From: Nocardioides baculatus
GTDB lineage: Bacteria; Actinomycetota; Actinomycetes; Propionibacteriales; Nocardioidaceae
DNA length: 64,000 nucleotides
Direction: 5' to 3'
NCBI RefSeq assembly: GCF_016735675.1
Contig: NZ_JAERSG010000005.1
Span: forward strand, 186,001-250,000
Made by a program: the position numbers and the translations under genes. Position 1 is the stretch's first letter, and every line of letters starts with the position of its first letter. This document shows, piece after piece, positions 34,946-44,812 of this stretch. Under the pieces are notes generated by a model. The model made no database searches, was not told the DNA's origin, and was given only the letters and a program-made list of their open reading frames with translations.

Positions 34946-36409
34946 ATGAGCTCGACGCCCAGCTTCACCTTCAGCGACCTGTTCGCCGGCATCGGCGGCT
35001 TTCACGCTGCGCTGCACGCCGCAGGTGGCACGTGGGCGTTCGCGAGCGAGATCGACCCCGACGCCGCTGCGGTCTACGACCACAACTGGCTCCGCCCGCT
35101 CCGTGAGGCGAGCGCGCCCCTGCCTCCCGGCGTGAAGTCGTTCGGCGTGAGCGGGGACATCGTGGCGCTCACCGATCCCGAGGTACGCGTCCCACACGCC
35201 GACGTCCTGGCGGCCGGCTTCCCGTGTCAGCCATTCTCCAAGAGCGGCTTCCAGCGTGGAATGGACGAGACTCGCGGCACGCTCTTCTGGAACATCGCCA
35301 AGATCCTCGAGGACCCGGAGCGACGCCCGTCCGTGGTGCTTCTTGAGAACGTCCGGAACCTTGCCGGTCCGCGCCACCGCGACACGACGTTCAGGACCAT
35401 CGTACGCACGCTGCGCGAGCTCGGCTACCGCACTGCGAGCGAGCCGGCGGTGTTCTCCCCGCACCTCCTACCGCGGCACCTCGGCGGTCGACCGCAGGTC
35501 CGTGAGCGCGTCTTCATCCTCGCTCACTACGTCGGGGTCGAGGCTGCTCAGGACCCCGCGAACTTCGACGACCCGATCGTCTCGCCCAAGTCGCTCGACC
35601 TCGACTGGCGCAAGGACCAATGGAACCTCGAGCGCGACCTTCCGCTCCAGGCGGCCGCAGAGGTCGACAAGAAGTACGAGCTCGATGGTGCCGAGGTCAA
35701 GATGATCCAGACCTGGGACCGGATCCTGACCCTTGTGGCTGACAGGCTAGGTCCGGACGAGCGGCTTCCCGGTTTCCCGATCTGGGCGGACGAGTGGCGC
35801 TCGCTCGAGGCGGCGAGCGACATGATCGACGTCGCTGCCGTGAAGGGCACGCCGTTCCCGGCATGGAAGAAGAACTTCCTGCTCAAGAACGCGGAGTTCT
35901 ACGACAGGCACAGCGAGGTCCTCGACAAGTTCCGCATGCAGCTCGATGCGTTCCCGCCGTCTCGGCGGAAGTTCGAGTGGCAGGCGGGTCCGCACCGGCC
36001 TCTCGCCGAGACGATCATGCACTTCCGCCCCTCGGGCATCCGAGCCAAGCGGCCGGACTATGTGCCCGCGCTGGTTGCCATCACCCAGACCTCGATCTTG
36101 GGCGACCGCCGCCGTCTCACGCCGCGGGAGACGGCGCGGCTCCAAGGCCTCCCGGACTCCTTCGAGTTCCTCAGGAGTGAGCCTGGGATCCTGGGGATCG
36201 ATGAACCGATCGCCCAGAAGGACCCCGCCTCCTACAAGCAGATGGGCAACGGCGTGAACGTCGGCGCCGCGTACTACGTGTTCCGCGAGTACGTCCTGAG
36301 ACACCTTGACCAGATCCCCGCGAACATCGTGCTCAGCGTGTCAGCCTCACCCTCAAACCCCGACGATGCGCTGAGCGAACTACGTCAGAGTCCACACCAC
36401 ATCCGGTGA
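34946..36409 (+). CDS. DNA cytosine-5 methyltransferase (first)
   Basis: This 487-residue m5C methyltransferase has motif I FAGIGGF, catalytic motif IV GFPCQPFSKSG (C94), motif VI ENVRN, motif VIII QVRERVF and motif X KQMGNGVNV. A target-recognition region of about 170 residues lies between motifs VIII and IX. ATG 34946 gives the normal N-terminus. The gene ends overlapping the convergent HNH nuclease gene by 25 bases, so the two are probably a type II restriction-modification pair. The recognition site cannot be read. Confidence 0.93.
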   Translation: MSSTPSFTFSDLFAGIGGFHAALHAAGGTWAFASEIDPDAAAVYDHNWLRPLREASAPLPPGVKSFGVSGDIVALTDPEVRVPHADVLAAGFPCQPFSKSGFQRGMDETRGTLFWNIAKILEDPERRPSVVLLENVRNLAGPRHRDTTFRTIVRTLRELGYRTASEPAVFSPHLLPRHLGGRPQVRERVFILAHYVGVEAAQDPANFDDPIVSPKSLDLDWRKDQWNLERDLPLQAAAEVDKKYELDGAEVKMIQTWDRILTLVADRLGPDERLPGFPIWADEWRSLEAASDMIDVAAVKGTPFPAWKKNFLLKNAEFYDRHSEVLDKFRMQLDAFPPSRRKFEWQAGPHRPLAETIMHFRPSGIRAKRPDYVPALVAITQTSILGDRRRLTPRETARLQGLPDSFEFLRSEPGILGIDEPIAQKDPASYKQMGNGVNVGAAYYVFREYVLRHLDQIPANIVLSVSASPSNPDDALSELRQSPHHIR

Positions 36410-37272
36410 GCTCTTAGCGCGGCCCAGGAGGGGCTGTTCTCCCCGCTCGGAAGGGATGCTCGCTGGCCAGCAAGGTCGGCGTAGGTCGTTGCGCGCATCG
36501 CGCCAGAGATGAGGATCTGCTTGGTGTCCTCCTGCAGGGCGATCTGACCGCGGTCCCAAAGCCGGTGCAGATCGGCGCGCAAGCAGATCCCGTTGCTGAT
36601 CACGTCGGTTCGCGCGCCGAGGTAAGGGGTGATGTGGGCTGCCTCAAGTGCCGGAACCGCGTCGCTTCTAGACAGCGCGCAACGACCCCCGTAGGCGTTC
36701 AACACATTGGTCCGAAAACGATTCTGACCTTCTCGCGCGGCTCGTTCGGCCAGTTGGCGATTTCGTTCATCTCTGACGTCGTCGGGATCGAAGTCGGTCA
36801 GCTCGAACGGGGCGGCCTCGGCCAGAGGCCGTCCCGCAAGTCGACCACGGACCCCCTTTTCGGTGATGCCATCCACGATCACCTGAAGGGCTGCGTTGGT
36901 GACTGTGCCTCCAGGTGACAAGAGCGATCGGTCGAATTCTGCGCCGGTGGCAACGGCCACACATGCTGCGAGCAGTTCGTCCTTGTTCAGGCCGGTGGCG
37001 TCGCCATCAAGGGCAGTCAGTGTCGCCGCCAAAAAGTCAGCTCTGACTGTGGATCCTCGGCTGGTTGTGAAGTGCGCAATGCCCAGAAGATCGGAAATCA
37101 CAGCCATCAGTGGTCGCTCGGGAAACTCGTGTCCGTAGGTCTTAGCCATCGAGTAAACAGTAGCGACTGCAGGCCATCCCGTCGCTGCTTCTCTGCGTTT
37201 GATAGACGAGTATGCGCCAGCCCGCTTGCCCCAAGGGCGCAGGTGCGATCGAATGAAAGACGGGAGATGCAC
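36385..37272 (-). CDS. HNH endonuclease, likely partner of the first methyltransferase
   Basis: This 295-residue protein has a C-terminal HNH domain: AAHI (H213), the asparagine in SNGICLR (N227) and DLHRLWD (H236). The N-terminal 180 residues are unassigned and may recognise DNA. GTG 37272 was chosen as start; ATG 37149 is an alternative but would cut a coherent helical segment. Its tail overlaps the methyltransferase tail, which is a common layout for type II pairs. Pairing is inferred. Confidence 0.82.
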   Translation of the reverse strand: MHLPSFIRSHLRPWGKRAGAYSSIKRREAATGWPAVATVYSMAKTYGHEFPERPLMAVISDLLGIAHFTTSRGSTVRADFLAATLTALDGDATGLNKDELLAACVAVATGAEFDRSLLSPGGTVTNAALQVIVDGITEKGVRGRLAGRPLAEAAPFELTDFDPDDVRDERNRQLAERAAREGQNRFRTNVLNAYGGRCALSRSDAVPALEAAHITPYLGARTDVISNGICLRADLHRLWDRGQIALQEDTKQILISGAMRATTYADLAGQRASLPSGENSPSWAALRAHRMWCGL

Positions 37273-37575
37273 GTCCAGTTGGAGTCTTCTGGTGCGCCTG
37301 AGGCATCTGAGTCTACCTGCCGCCTAGAAAGCAACGTGCTCGCCCGTGCCGAACCCGAACCCGGACCGGTCTTGGCGCTCTGCTAACCAAGCGCACTCAA
37401 GTGGAGACGGATAGGGACGGACTGGTCGTTTTGGTAGGCGCCCGCGAAGGTCTAAACGCGTCAGTTGGCTCCGTTGTTGCCACCGGCGTCGGAGCCGGAT
37501 GTCATGATTGCGCCAACTTGGAGGTGAAGCGAGTCCAGCCTCCCTCTGCAACCACTCGCGCTCCCGGGAGGAACG
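37273..37575. other. Intergenic region between HNH and ParB-like genes
   Basis: About 300 bases of divergent spacer. GC content drops here and stays lower through the next two genes. It should hold the promoters for both directions, but no consensus -35/-10 pair, repeat or RNA was recognised. Confidence 0.4.
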
Positions 37576-38670
37576 TTGACCGACGACCCGCATGCCGATC
37601 GACAGCTTAAGTACTTACGGCTCGGAGAACTCGAATTCGATCCAGAAAACCCCAGACTTCCGACTCATCACCACGGCACCACCCGAGAGGTAGCAATCGA
37701 GTGGTTGCTCGACTCGGCGAATCTGCTCGAATTAATGCGTTCAATCGGACAGCAGGGCTACTTCCCCGGGGAGCCGATCCTCGTGACCCCCAGCGGCGAC
37801 GACACATATAAGGTCCTAGAGGGAAACAGGCGTTTTGGAGCGTGTCTATTGCTCGCCAATCCCGACCTTGCAACCACAAAGAAGCGCGCCGTTGCCACGG
37901 CTGCCGCGGAAGCCGATTTTACTCCCAGCACAATTCCGGCGCTGATCTTCGACGACGAAGATGAAGTCCTTAACATGCTGGGCTACCGTCACATCACTGG
38001 CATTCAGGAGTGGGGGCCGTTAGCAAAAGCGCGCTATCTTCAGCGCCTGTGGGACAGCGACGCGGGTCCTGACGAATACTTCGACCGGCTCAAGTACATT
38101 GCGAAAAGTATTGGCAGCAGGTCTGACTACGTGGCGCGGTTGCTAACTTCACTGGGTCTGTATAACGCAATCGAAGAGAGTGAATTCTTCGGCATAGAGG
38201 ATCTCGACGAGACTACACTGTCATTCTCTTTGCTGGTGTTATGCATGAATCGACCGGCAGTGGCTCACTTCGTCGGACTCGAGGATGGTCAGGACTTTTC
38301 GCTAGACGGGCTGGAAATCTCGGAACTGGAGCAGTTGACCCGCTGGCTATATGAGAAGATTCAGGGCAGGGCGACCGTCCTGCAGGAGTCTCGCAACATG
38401 ACCAAACTCGTGGAAGTCCTTGAGCATCCAGACGCATTGAGTGCGCTAAGGGTTCGCGGGACCAGCTTGGATATGGCGCATCGGCTGGTGGGGCGAGAGG
38501 AGTTTTCGCTGAATGCCACACTGGTCGAGGTCCTGGCAGACTTGCTCTCTGCACGAAGATTGGTCGAAGCGGACGCAGTTGAGGTTACCCAAGTCGAGTT
38601 ATCGTCGGTGGACGAGGTGCGAATGGAGTGCGAGTCGCTTCGACGCGGGATGATCGAGCGTGCGTTGTGA
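37576..38670 (+). CDS. ParB/Srx-domain protein of a putative two-gene defence unit
   Basis: This 364-residue protein has an N-terminal ParB-like domain: LGELEFDPENPRLP at about 16-29 and YKVLEGNRRFGACLLL, with the EGNRR nucleotide motif at 82-86. A helical middle (about 125-190) and an unassigned C-terminal half follow. TTG 37576 is the start, with GGGAGG upstream. It is not a plasmid-type ParB: there is no ParA beside it. Its end overlaps the next gene as GTGA. GC is near 55% in sampled lines, below the backbone. Confidence 0.78.
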   Translation: MTDDPHADRQLKYLRLGELEFDPENPRLPTHHHGTTREVAIEWLLDSANLLELMRSIGQQGYFPGEPILVTPSGDDTYKVLEGNRRFGACLLLANPDLATTKKRAVATAAAEADFTPSTIPALIFDDEDEVLNMLGYRHITGIQEWGPLAKARYLQRLWDSDAGPDEYFDRLKYIAKSIGSRSDYVARLLTSLGLYNAIEESEFFGIEDLDETTLSFSLLVLCMNRPAVAHFVGLEDGQDFSLDGLEISELEQLTRWLYEKIQGRATVLQESRNMTKLVEVLEHPDALSALRVRGTSLDMAHRLVGREEFSLNATLVEVLADLLSARRLVEADAVEVTQVELSSVDEVRMECESLRRGMIERAL

Positions 38671-39749
38671 GCCGCGTTCGATCCCGCTCCCGGCCAAAAC
38701 TTGGTGGTGAAAGCTCATCCCCGCTTAAGGTGGTTGGCTCGCCGCCCAGTGATGCATTGAAGGAAGTACATCTCTGGGCTGATTACGTCGAGTTGCGGTG
38801 CCTAGTGGCGCCGGACCGAGCACTAACGCGGGGGGACTTGGTCGGAATCTTGCGGCTCGATCCTGAGGACAGCCCAGAAAGCGAGGGCCCGGACGAGGAC
38901 GTAGCGCAGCAGTCGGACGCTGATCAGGTCGGTCACGTAGGGGGCGCCGGCGACGACAACAATTCAGCAGCCGCGCGGGCAGTCGACAACAGGCACCGGC
39001 TCGCGAACGAGGTTTTTGACCTGATTGAGACTCGTTATTTACTCTACGCCGACACGTACCCGTTTGACGTCAGCGGGGAGGAGATCCGTCGCCTAGGCAG
39101 CTTGGATCAAGTGCAACGCACCTACATCTTTCTTCTGTCATGTGCCTCCGGAAGGTACGTTTCACAGCATGGATTGCTTGCCAAGTCTTTCGAGCGCCTA
39201 TGCGCGCGGGTGCTCGAATTGAGTGTTCCGGGGGCGTCCGTTCATGTCTTCGGAACCGCCCAAGGTAACAACTCATTGTTCTCTGGAAACTTTGTGGCTC
39301 GGGCGCGTTCACTCGCCTCTTACTTGGGCGAGGTGATGCAGCCGGATGCTGAGAAGATCGCTAGGTCAGAAAATGGTGATCGGGGGCTAGACGTGGTCGC
39401 GTCCGTGAACCCAGGGGACGACTTGTCAAGTCGGCTTGTCATCTTCGCGCAGGCAGCGACAGGTCGGGAGTGGCATGTCAAGCAACATTCGGTGACGAGC
39501 GCGGCGTGGGACCAGATAGTCCAAGTTAGGTCGCCAGCGGTAGCGACGTGTCTTATTCCGCTGTGCTTTCGGGATGTTGCGGGCGATTGGCATGATCCGA
39601 CGTTAATCCATCGATCTTGGCTGCTTGACAGGTTTCGCATTCTTCGTCAAGCCAAGAGGGCAACGGAACTTGGCGAAGAGATTGGTTGGGAGGACGAGAA
39701 TGCCACAGGTATCTTGGAGAAGATACTTAACTACACTTTTACGGAGTAG
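38667..39749 (+). CDS. Putative restriction-fold nuclease coupled to the ParB-like protein
   Basis: This 360-residue protein starts at GTG 38667, inside the stop of the preceding gene. The middle and C-terminal part carries a pattern like a PD-(D/E)XK nuclease core: FERLCARVLEL, a central GLDVVA (aspartate near 242), then VIFAQAATGREWHVKQ with a lysine near 272. The catalytic set is inferred, not certain. The N-terminal 100 residues look flexible and acidic. No named family was recognised. Tight coupling implies joint function with the ParB-like protein. Confidence 0.65.
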   Translation: MSRVRSRSRPKLGGESSSPLKVVGSPPSDALKEVHLWADYVELRCLVAPDRALTRGDLVGILRLDPEDSPESEGPDEDVAQQSDADQVGHVGGAGDDNNSAAARAVDNRHRLANEVFDLIETRYLLYADTYPFDVSGEEIRRLGSLDQVQRTYIFLLSCASGRYVSQHGLLAKSFERLCARVLELSVPGASVHVFGTAQGNNSLFSGNFVARARSLASYLGEVMQPDAEKIARSENGDRGLDVVASVNPGDDLSSRLVIFAQAATGREWHVKQHSVTSAAWDQIVQVRSPAVATCLIPLCFRDVAGDWHDPTLIHRSWLLDRFRILRQAKRATELGEEIGWEDENATGILEKILNYTFTE

Positions 39750-39765
39750 GTCTTACGACTGACAC

Positions 39766-40305
39766 TTATTCGCCGCTAGGGAGCGAGTCGCCGGAAGACA
39801 GTTGCTTATGCTCCGTCACCTTCCGCGAAGTTATCCGCTGAGTTGCGGTCCTCTTGTCGGTTGGCTCTGTAGGCGCCGCGATCTTGCTATGGACCAGTGT
39901 TTCGACCTGACCGGCGACAACCGACGGGTCTTGGTGCTCCCAAGCGCGGACGACTGACCAACCGGCATCCCGCAGGAGCCGATCAGTGTCCCTATCTCTC
40001 GCACGATTTGACTCCACTTTCCATTGCCACCATTCACTATTCGCTAGAGGCTGCACATGATGGTTGGGGCACCCATGCCAAAAACATCCATCCACAAAAA
40101 CGGCTACCTTTGCGCGAGTGAACGCGACGTCGATCGTCCGGCGATTGTTCCCTGGGACCTTGACCTGCACGCGGTACCTCAAGCCGCGTCGGTGGAGCTC
40201 GTGGCGCAGCGCGAGCTCAGGCGCCGTGTCTTTTCGCGCCCGACGCGACATGCGCCGAGACAACTCCTCGTCCGGGCGGATGCGGGCCGGCTCGTTCTTG
40301 CTCAC
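39766..40305 (-). CDS. vsr: Very-short-patch-repair (Vsr) endonuclease
   Basis: This protein has 179 residues from GTG 40305. It carries the Vsr core: RTIDVAFTRAKVAVFVDG with the catalytic aspartate, followed by CFWHGCPNHH, which holds zinc and catalytic histidines. It nicks at T:G mismatches arising from deamination of 5-methylcytosine and so protects sites made by a cytosine methyltransferase. It lies divergent to the second methyltransferase, about 208 bases away. An ATG further upstream is possible but lies in a low-quality lead. Confidence 0.92.
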   Translation of the reverse strand: MSKNEPARIRPDEELSRRMSRRARKDTAPELALRHELHRRGLRYRVQVKVPGNNRRTIDVAFTRAKVAVFVDGCFWHGCPNHHVQPLANSEWWQWKVESNRARDRDTDRLLRDAGWSVVRAWEHQDPSVVAGQVETLVHSKIAAPTEPTDKRTATQRITSRKVTEHKQLSSGDSLPSGE

Positions 40306-40513
40306 TGACCCAGTACAGCACTCGCGCACGAGCTTGCGATGGCGTAGGTGAGCCATTGGGCGCGCGTCTGTCACGCTTGGCTGACGGAGAGGCCGAGGCG
40401 TCGGGTTGCGCTCAGCCTGTGTCGCGCCACGTGTTGTCGGACCCATCGGGGACACTTGGCGCAAACTCAAGCGCTAACGCTTGGTCGTAGATGAACAGGA
40501 GACAGGTGAGGGC

Positions 40514-42010
40514 GTGACCATTCCCGTCATCGACGTTTTTGCTGGGCCCGGCGGCTTGAACGAAGGCTTCTCTTCGATCGCGGACGATGCGGGACTGCAG
40601 CGCTTCAGCACGGTCGCGTCATTCGAGATGGACCCTTGGGCATGTGAGACCCTTCGGCTGCGGGCGACGTTCCGGTCGCTGCGGGCTGCGGCGGACGGGA
40701 TGCCTCGCGCGTATGTCGATCTCTTGATGGGCCGGATTTCGCTTCCCGAGTTTTTTGCGCGCGACGAAGTTGAGATTCACGCAAAGGAGGCCTTTGCGGA
40801 GGTTCAGCAGTTGGAACTCGGAGAGGCGACGCGGAAGCAGTCTGACGATGTAATTCGTCAGCGGCTGGCTGGAGAGCTGCAAAATTGGGTACTCATCGGC
40901 GGACCACCGTGCCAGGCGTACTCCCTTGCCGGACGTTCACGGAGAGCAGGAGATCCGTCGTTCAAGGACGACCACAAGCACATCCTGTACCGCGAATACC
41001 TCAATATCATTGCCAAGTTTGAGCCTGCAGTCTTCGTGATGGAGAACGTCAAGGGGATGCTCTCGTCGCAGCACGAGGGCGGGCCCATCTTCGGGCGCAT
41101 AAAAGAGGACCTCGAGGCGCCCCGGGTTGGTTTGCGCTACGAACTGCGATCGCTTGTCGTGCCTCGGGCCGCCGCCGATCTGACGCCGTCTGACTTCGTC
41201 ATCCGTGCAGAGGAACATGGGATCCCGCAGCGCCGGCACCGTGTGATCCTTCTTGGGATTCGTGAGGACCTCGCAGCGAGGCAGAGCGCAGTTCTGCAGA
41301 AGCAGTCACCTGTCAGTCTGCGATCCGCCATCGGGGACCTACCGGCTGTGCGATCTCGACTCAGCCCGCTTTCGTCCGACTCGCCGTCAGCATGGCATGA
41401 GGCGAGGCTTGTGGCCGCGGCTCTAGCGGAGGCTCAGAGCCCTCATGCGACATCGATACCCCGGTTCCAAGGCGCTAGGTGGCTCGACTACCGACCACGG
41501 CTTGATGGGGAGCTGGGGGAGTGGCTGGTTGACCGTTCGTTGGACGGTGTCTCGCTCCATGAGGCGCGGCGTCACATGCGTGGTGACTTGGAGCGATACG
41601 CGTATTTGTCTTACATGGCGGGCCAAGGAAGCTTCCCGAAGGTGATGGACCTACCTAGCCATCTCGCTCCAAACCACAGGAACGCGTCGCGTGCGGATGC
41701 GCCGTTCGCGGACCGATTCCGAGTTCAGCCTTGGGACTCTCCGAGCACCACCGTCGTGTCACACATCGCCAAGGACGGTCACTACTACATCCACCCAGAT
41801 CCGCTGCAGATGCGCAGCTTGACCGTCCGAGAGGCCGCGCGCTTGCAGACGTTCCCAGACAACTACCTGTTCGTTGGCAACCGAACACAGCAGTATCACC
41901 AGGTCGGAAATGCAGTGCCTCCGCTCTTGGCGCGAAAGATTGGCGAGATCGTCCATGCGCTCATCGACGGAGAGCCAGCGCCTTTAGGCAAGCTGTCGCC
42001 TGCCTCCTGA
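40514..42010 (+). CDS. DNA cytosine-5 methyltransferase (second), of the Z1/GHKL system
   Basis: This 498-residue m5C methyltransferase starts at GTG 40514 (TTG 40481 is an alternative). It has motif I FAGPGG, catalytic motif IV GGPPCQAYS (C133), motif VI MENVKG, motif VIII QRRHRV and motif X QVGNAVPP. A long insert of about 90 residues between motifs I and IV marks it as a different lineage from the first enzyme. It heads the array with the Z1 helicase, nuclease and GHKL ATPase, and is the likely modification arm. Confidence 0.93.
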   Translation: MTIPVIDVFAGPGGLNEGFSSIADDAGLQRFSTVASFEMDPWACETLRLRATFRSLRAAADGMPRAYVDLLMGRISLPEFFARDEVEIHAKEAFAEVQQLELGEATRKQSDDVIRQRLAGELQNWVLIGGPPCQAYSLAGRSRRAGDPSFKDDHKHILYREYLNIIAKFEPAVFVMENVKGMLSSQHEGGPIFGRIKEDLEAPRVGLRYELRSLVVPRAAADLTPSDFVIRAEEHGIPQRRHRVILLGIREDLAARQSAVLQKQSPVSLRSAIGDLPAVRSRLSPLSSDSPSAWHEARLVAAALAEAQSPHATSIPRFQGARWLDYRPRLDGELGEWLVDRSLDGVSLHEARRHMRGDLERYAYLSYMAGQGSFPKVMDLPSHLAPNHRNASRADAPFADRFRVQPWDSPSTTVVSHIAKDGHYYIHPDPLQMRSLTVREAARLQTFPDNYLFVGNRTQQYHQVGNAVPPLLARKIGEIVHALIDGEPAPLGKLSPAS

Positions 42011-42124
42011 GGGGTGGTTTCCTGAAGATTCGAGCCCTCTGCGCGAACGAGCAAGTTAAGGTCGGGCAGTTCGGACCGGCCCTGTAGGTCGCGTCTCGCG
42101 TCTTCCGAGGGGGAATCGGAGAGA

Positions 42125-44812
42125 GTGGATCCGGAGTACGTCCGCCGCGCAATCATCGACGCCCAACGGAGGCGCAAGCTGTCGCTGGCTGAAGCAGCTG
42201 CCGACTTCATCCGAGGCATGGGTCTGACTGACACATCGGTGATTGACGCTGTTGTGGAGGAGATTCGAACGGAGGCCGCTGCCTTCCAGTTCTTGGACGT
42301 CCCCGGGGGCGTTCGCAGCTCTGAGTACCGTGCCAACGCGGAGTCGGCGAACGAGCAGTTGTGGTACACCGGCCCCGAGGACGGAGACGAGCACTGGCCG
42401 AAGCTCCGTGAGCGCCTCGAAGCCTCAGGTCTGGCAGACGTGGTCGCCGACATCGATGTCGCGTCGACAAAGGTAGTTAGTCACTTTGGAGACCCCGGCA
42501 TCAAGGGGCTGAAGAAGAAGGGCTTGGTTGTCGGATACGTGCAGTCCGGAAAGACGGCCAACTACACCGCTGTCATAGCCAAGGCTGCCGACGCTGGGTT
42601 CAAGCTTTTCATCGTCCTGTCGGGTATGCACAACAATCTCCGCCGACAGACGCAGGTGCGGATTTCGCGCGATCTCGACACCTACGACTGGGGTGAGCTG
42701 ACGGACGCAGACAGCGACTTCGGCAAGGTGGTGAATGGCGCGGCGCTACTAACCAGCGAGCGCCCTGCAGTCGCTGTCGTGAAGAAGAACGCTGCTCGGT
42801 TGCAGAGGCTTCGCGACTGGCTGCGTGACATCGACGAAGGAACCAGAGCACGGTGCCCGATCCTCATCCTAGATGACGAGGCCGATCAAGCAACGCCTAA
42901 TAGCGCCTCCGCACAAGGTGCGGTCACCCGGATTAACGAACTCCTCAAGGAGATCTGGGCGGAGGTGCCGACCGGCTCCTACGTGGGATACACGGCGACG
43001 CCGTTCGCCAACGTGTTCATCAACCCGAACGACGACGAGGACCTCTACCCCTCGAACTTCATCATCGACCTACCGCGGCCAATGGCGTACTTCGGTGCGG
43101 AGCGTCTCTTCGGCCGATCCGATCTTCCCGATGCGGAGGACCCCGACGAGCCTCTCGACATGGTGCGCATCGTTTCGGACGATGACGCATCCTCGCTCAA
43201 GCCGCCGGCGGGGAGGGCCGCCCGAGAAGGATTCGACCCCGAACTTCCGCAGTCGCTCAAGGATGCCGTGGACTGGTTCATCCTGGCGACCGCCATCAGG
43301 TGGGCTCGGGGTCAAGAGACCGACCACAGCTCGATGCTCGTCCACACCACTGCATTCGTGGCGCCGCACTTCGTCACGCGCGATCGGCTCGTCGCGCGCC
43401 TCGCGGATTTGGCCAAGGACGTTTCGCAGGACAGGTTCAAACATTTGCACAAGACCTTCATGGCCGAAGAAGGTAGAGCCGCGGAAGTGCGAAGCGCCGA
43501 CATGCCTAGCTGGACGGCTGTCAGCGGTCAAGTCCCACGAGTCCTTGAAGCCGTCCGAGTCGTTGTCGACAACGGCTACTCAGACGACCGTCTCGATTAC
43601 GGTCGAACGGACGCGGAGGGGACCCCGGTCGTGGAGACCGTCATCGCAGTAGGCGGTGGCACGCTGTCACGTGGACTGACGCTTGAAGGCTTAGTGGTGA
43701 GCTACTTCCTTCGAAGCAGCAACACCTACGACACCCTGCTGCAAATGGGTCGCTGGTTCGGCTACCGGCCGGGATATGAGGACCTCCCGCGTGTATGGAT
43801 GACGGAGGACCTTCGTGACGACTTCCAGTTCCTGGCACTTGTCGAAGAGGAGATCCGCATTGACATGCGGCGGCTGGAATCGCGAGGGGTTACCCCGCGC
43901 GAGTTCGGTGTCCGGGTTCGAGCGCATCCGGGACGGCTTGCGATAACGGCCAAAGCCAAGATGCGTCACGCTGAGTTGGTTCGCGTGAGCTATGCCGGGC
44001 AGAGGCATCAAACGTTCATCCTTCACGAGCGTGAGACTGCGGTGCTCGAAGAGAACATCGCCGCCGCCCGAGACCTCGCTGCAGCCTGCGTCGAGCGTGG
44101 AGGGCCGGGTATCCAGAACGCCGAACGTCGGCAGTTCCACGGCGTCCCGGTTGCTGACATCTTGGACTTCCTGCGCAGCTACGCCTTCCACGCCGGTCAG
44201 CCTGGTTTGAACTCGGATCACATCGCTGGGTGGATCGAGCAGTGCGCGGCCGAGCAAACTTGGAATGTCGTATTTACGGGGTCGTCCAAACGGGCCCGTA
44301 CTCCTGACGGCGATGTCGTCGAGCTCGGGTCTCTCGATCTTGGCTCGGGGATCGTCCTGCCGAAAGTCAATCGTGCCCCCCTGCGTGACGTAAAGGACGC
44401 GGGCAACATCAAGGCGTTGCTGTCCCAGCCGGACTGGGTCTTGGATGCCGATCCCGACCTGGTGCGAGAGTCCTACGGCAGCGGACTCAAGTACGCAGAA
44501 GTTCGAGATGATCTCGGGCTCAGCGATCAAGGTCTGATCGTCGTGTACGCAGTGTCTGAACACTCGGTCCCATTGAGGGCACCACTACCGGGGCGAGAAC
44601 AGAGCCGCCGCAAGTCCGAGGCCACGATCGCGCAGGTAGCCCTCGGTCTCGTGTTCCCGGAGGGAGCTGACTCACTCAGGTCCACCGACGCCGACTACTT
44701 CGCTGTACGTCCCGATTGGACTCCTGAAACCGATGTCGACGCTGACGACCTTCCTGTCGATCGCGAAGGAAGCCACAACGTGGATGGCGCCGAGATCGGT
44801 GGGGCAGTGTGA
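42125..44812 (+). CDS. Z1-domain superfamily-2 helicase
   Basis: This 895-residue protein has a Z1 motor. Walker A GYVQSGKT is at residues 137-144, motif II ILDDEADQATPN starts near 248, and GYTATPFANVF lies near 287. The helicase C-lobe carries GGGTLSRGLTLEGL, then TYDTLLQMGRWFGYRPGY with the arginine finger. The start is GTG 42125 after GGAGA. In predicted MORC-type restriction systems the Z1 protein acts as the DNA translocase. Its end overlaps the nuclease gene as GTGA. The C-terminal 250 residues are unassigned. Confidence 0.93.
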   Translation: MDPEYVRRAIIDAQRRRKLSLAEAAADFIRGMGLTDTSVIDAVVEEIRTEAAAFQFLDVPGGVRSSEYRANAESANEQLWYTGPEDGDEHWPKLRERLEASGLADVVADIDVASTKVVSHFGDPGIKGLKKKGLVVGYVQSGKTANYTAVIAKAADAGFKLFIVLSGMHNNLRRQTQVRISRDLDTYDWGELTDADSDFGKVVNGAALLTSERPAVAVVKKNAARLQRLRDWLRDIDEGTRARCPILILDDEADQATPNSASAQGAVTRINELLKEIWAEVPTGSYVGYTATPFANVFINPNDDEDLYPSNFIIDLPRPMAYFGAERLFGRSDLPDAEDPDEPLDMVRIVSDDDASSLKPPAGRAAREGFDPELPQSLKDAVDWFILATAIRWARGQETDHSSMLVHTTAFVAPHFVTRDRLVARLADLAKDVSQDRFKHLHKTFMAEEGRAAEVRSADMPSWTAVSGQVPRVLEAVRVVVDNGYSDDRLDYGRTDAEGTPVVETVIAVGGGTLSRGLTLEGLVVSYFLRSSNTYDTLLQMGRWFGYRPGYEDLPRVWMTEDLRDDFQFLALVEEEIRIDMRRLESRGVTPREFGVRVRAHPGRLAITAKAKMRHAELVRVSYAGQRHQTFILHERETAVLEENIAAARDLAAACVERGGPGIQNAERRQFHGVPVADILDFLRSYAFHAGQPGLNSDHIAGWIEQCAAEQTWNVVFTGSSKRARTPDGDVVELGSLDLGSGIVLPKVNRAPLRDVKDAGNIKALLSQPDWVLDADPDLVRESYGSGLKYAEVRDDLGLSDQGLIVVYAVSEHSVPLRAPLPGREQSRRKSEATIAQVALGLVFPEGADSLRSTDADYFAVRPDWTPETDVDADDLPVDREGSHNVDGAEIGGAV

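Noticed and set aside
31919..35464. Minus-strand open frame of about 1,180 codons opposite nrdJ and the first methyltransferase
   Set aside because: A shadow of strongly coding plus-strand genes; it has no domain and crosses the nrdJ terminator.
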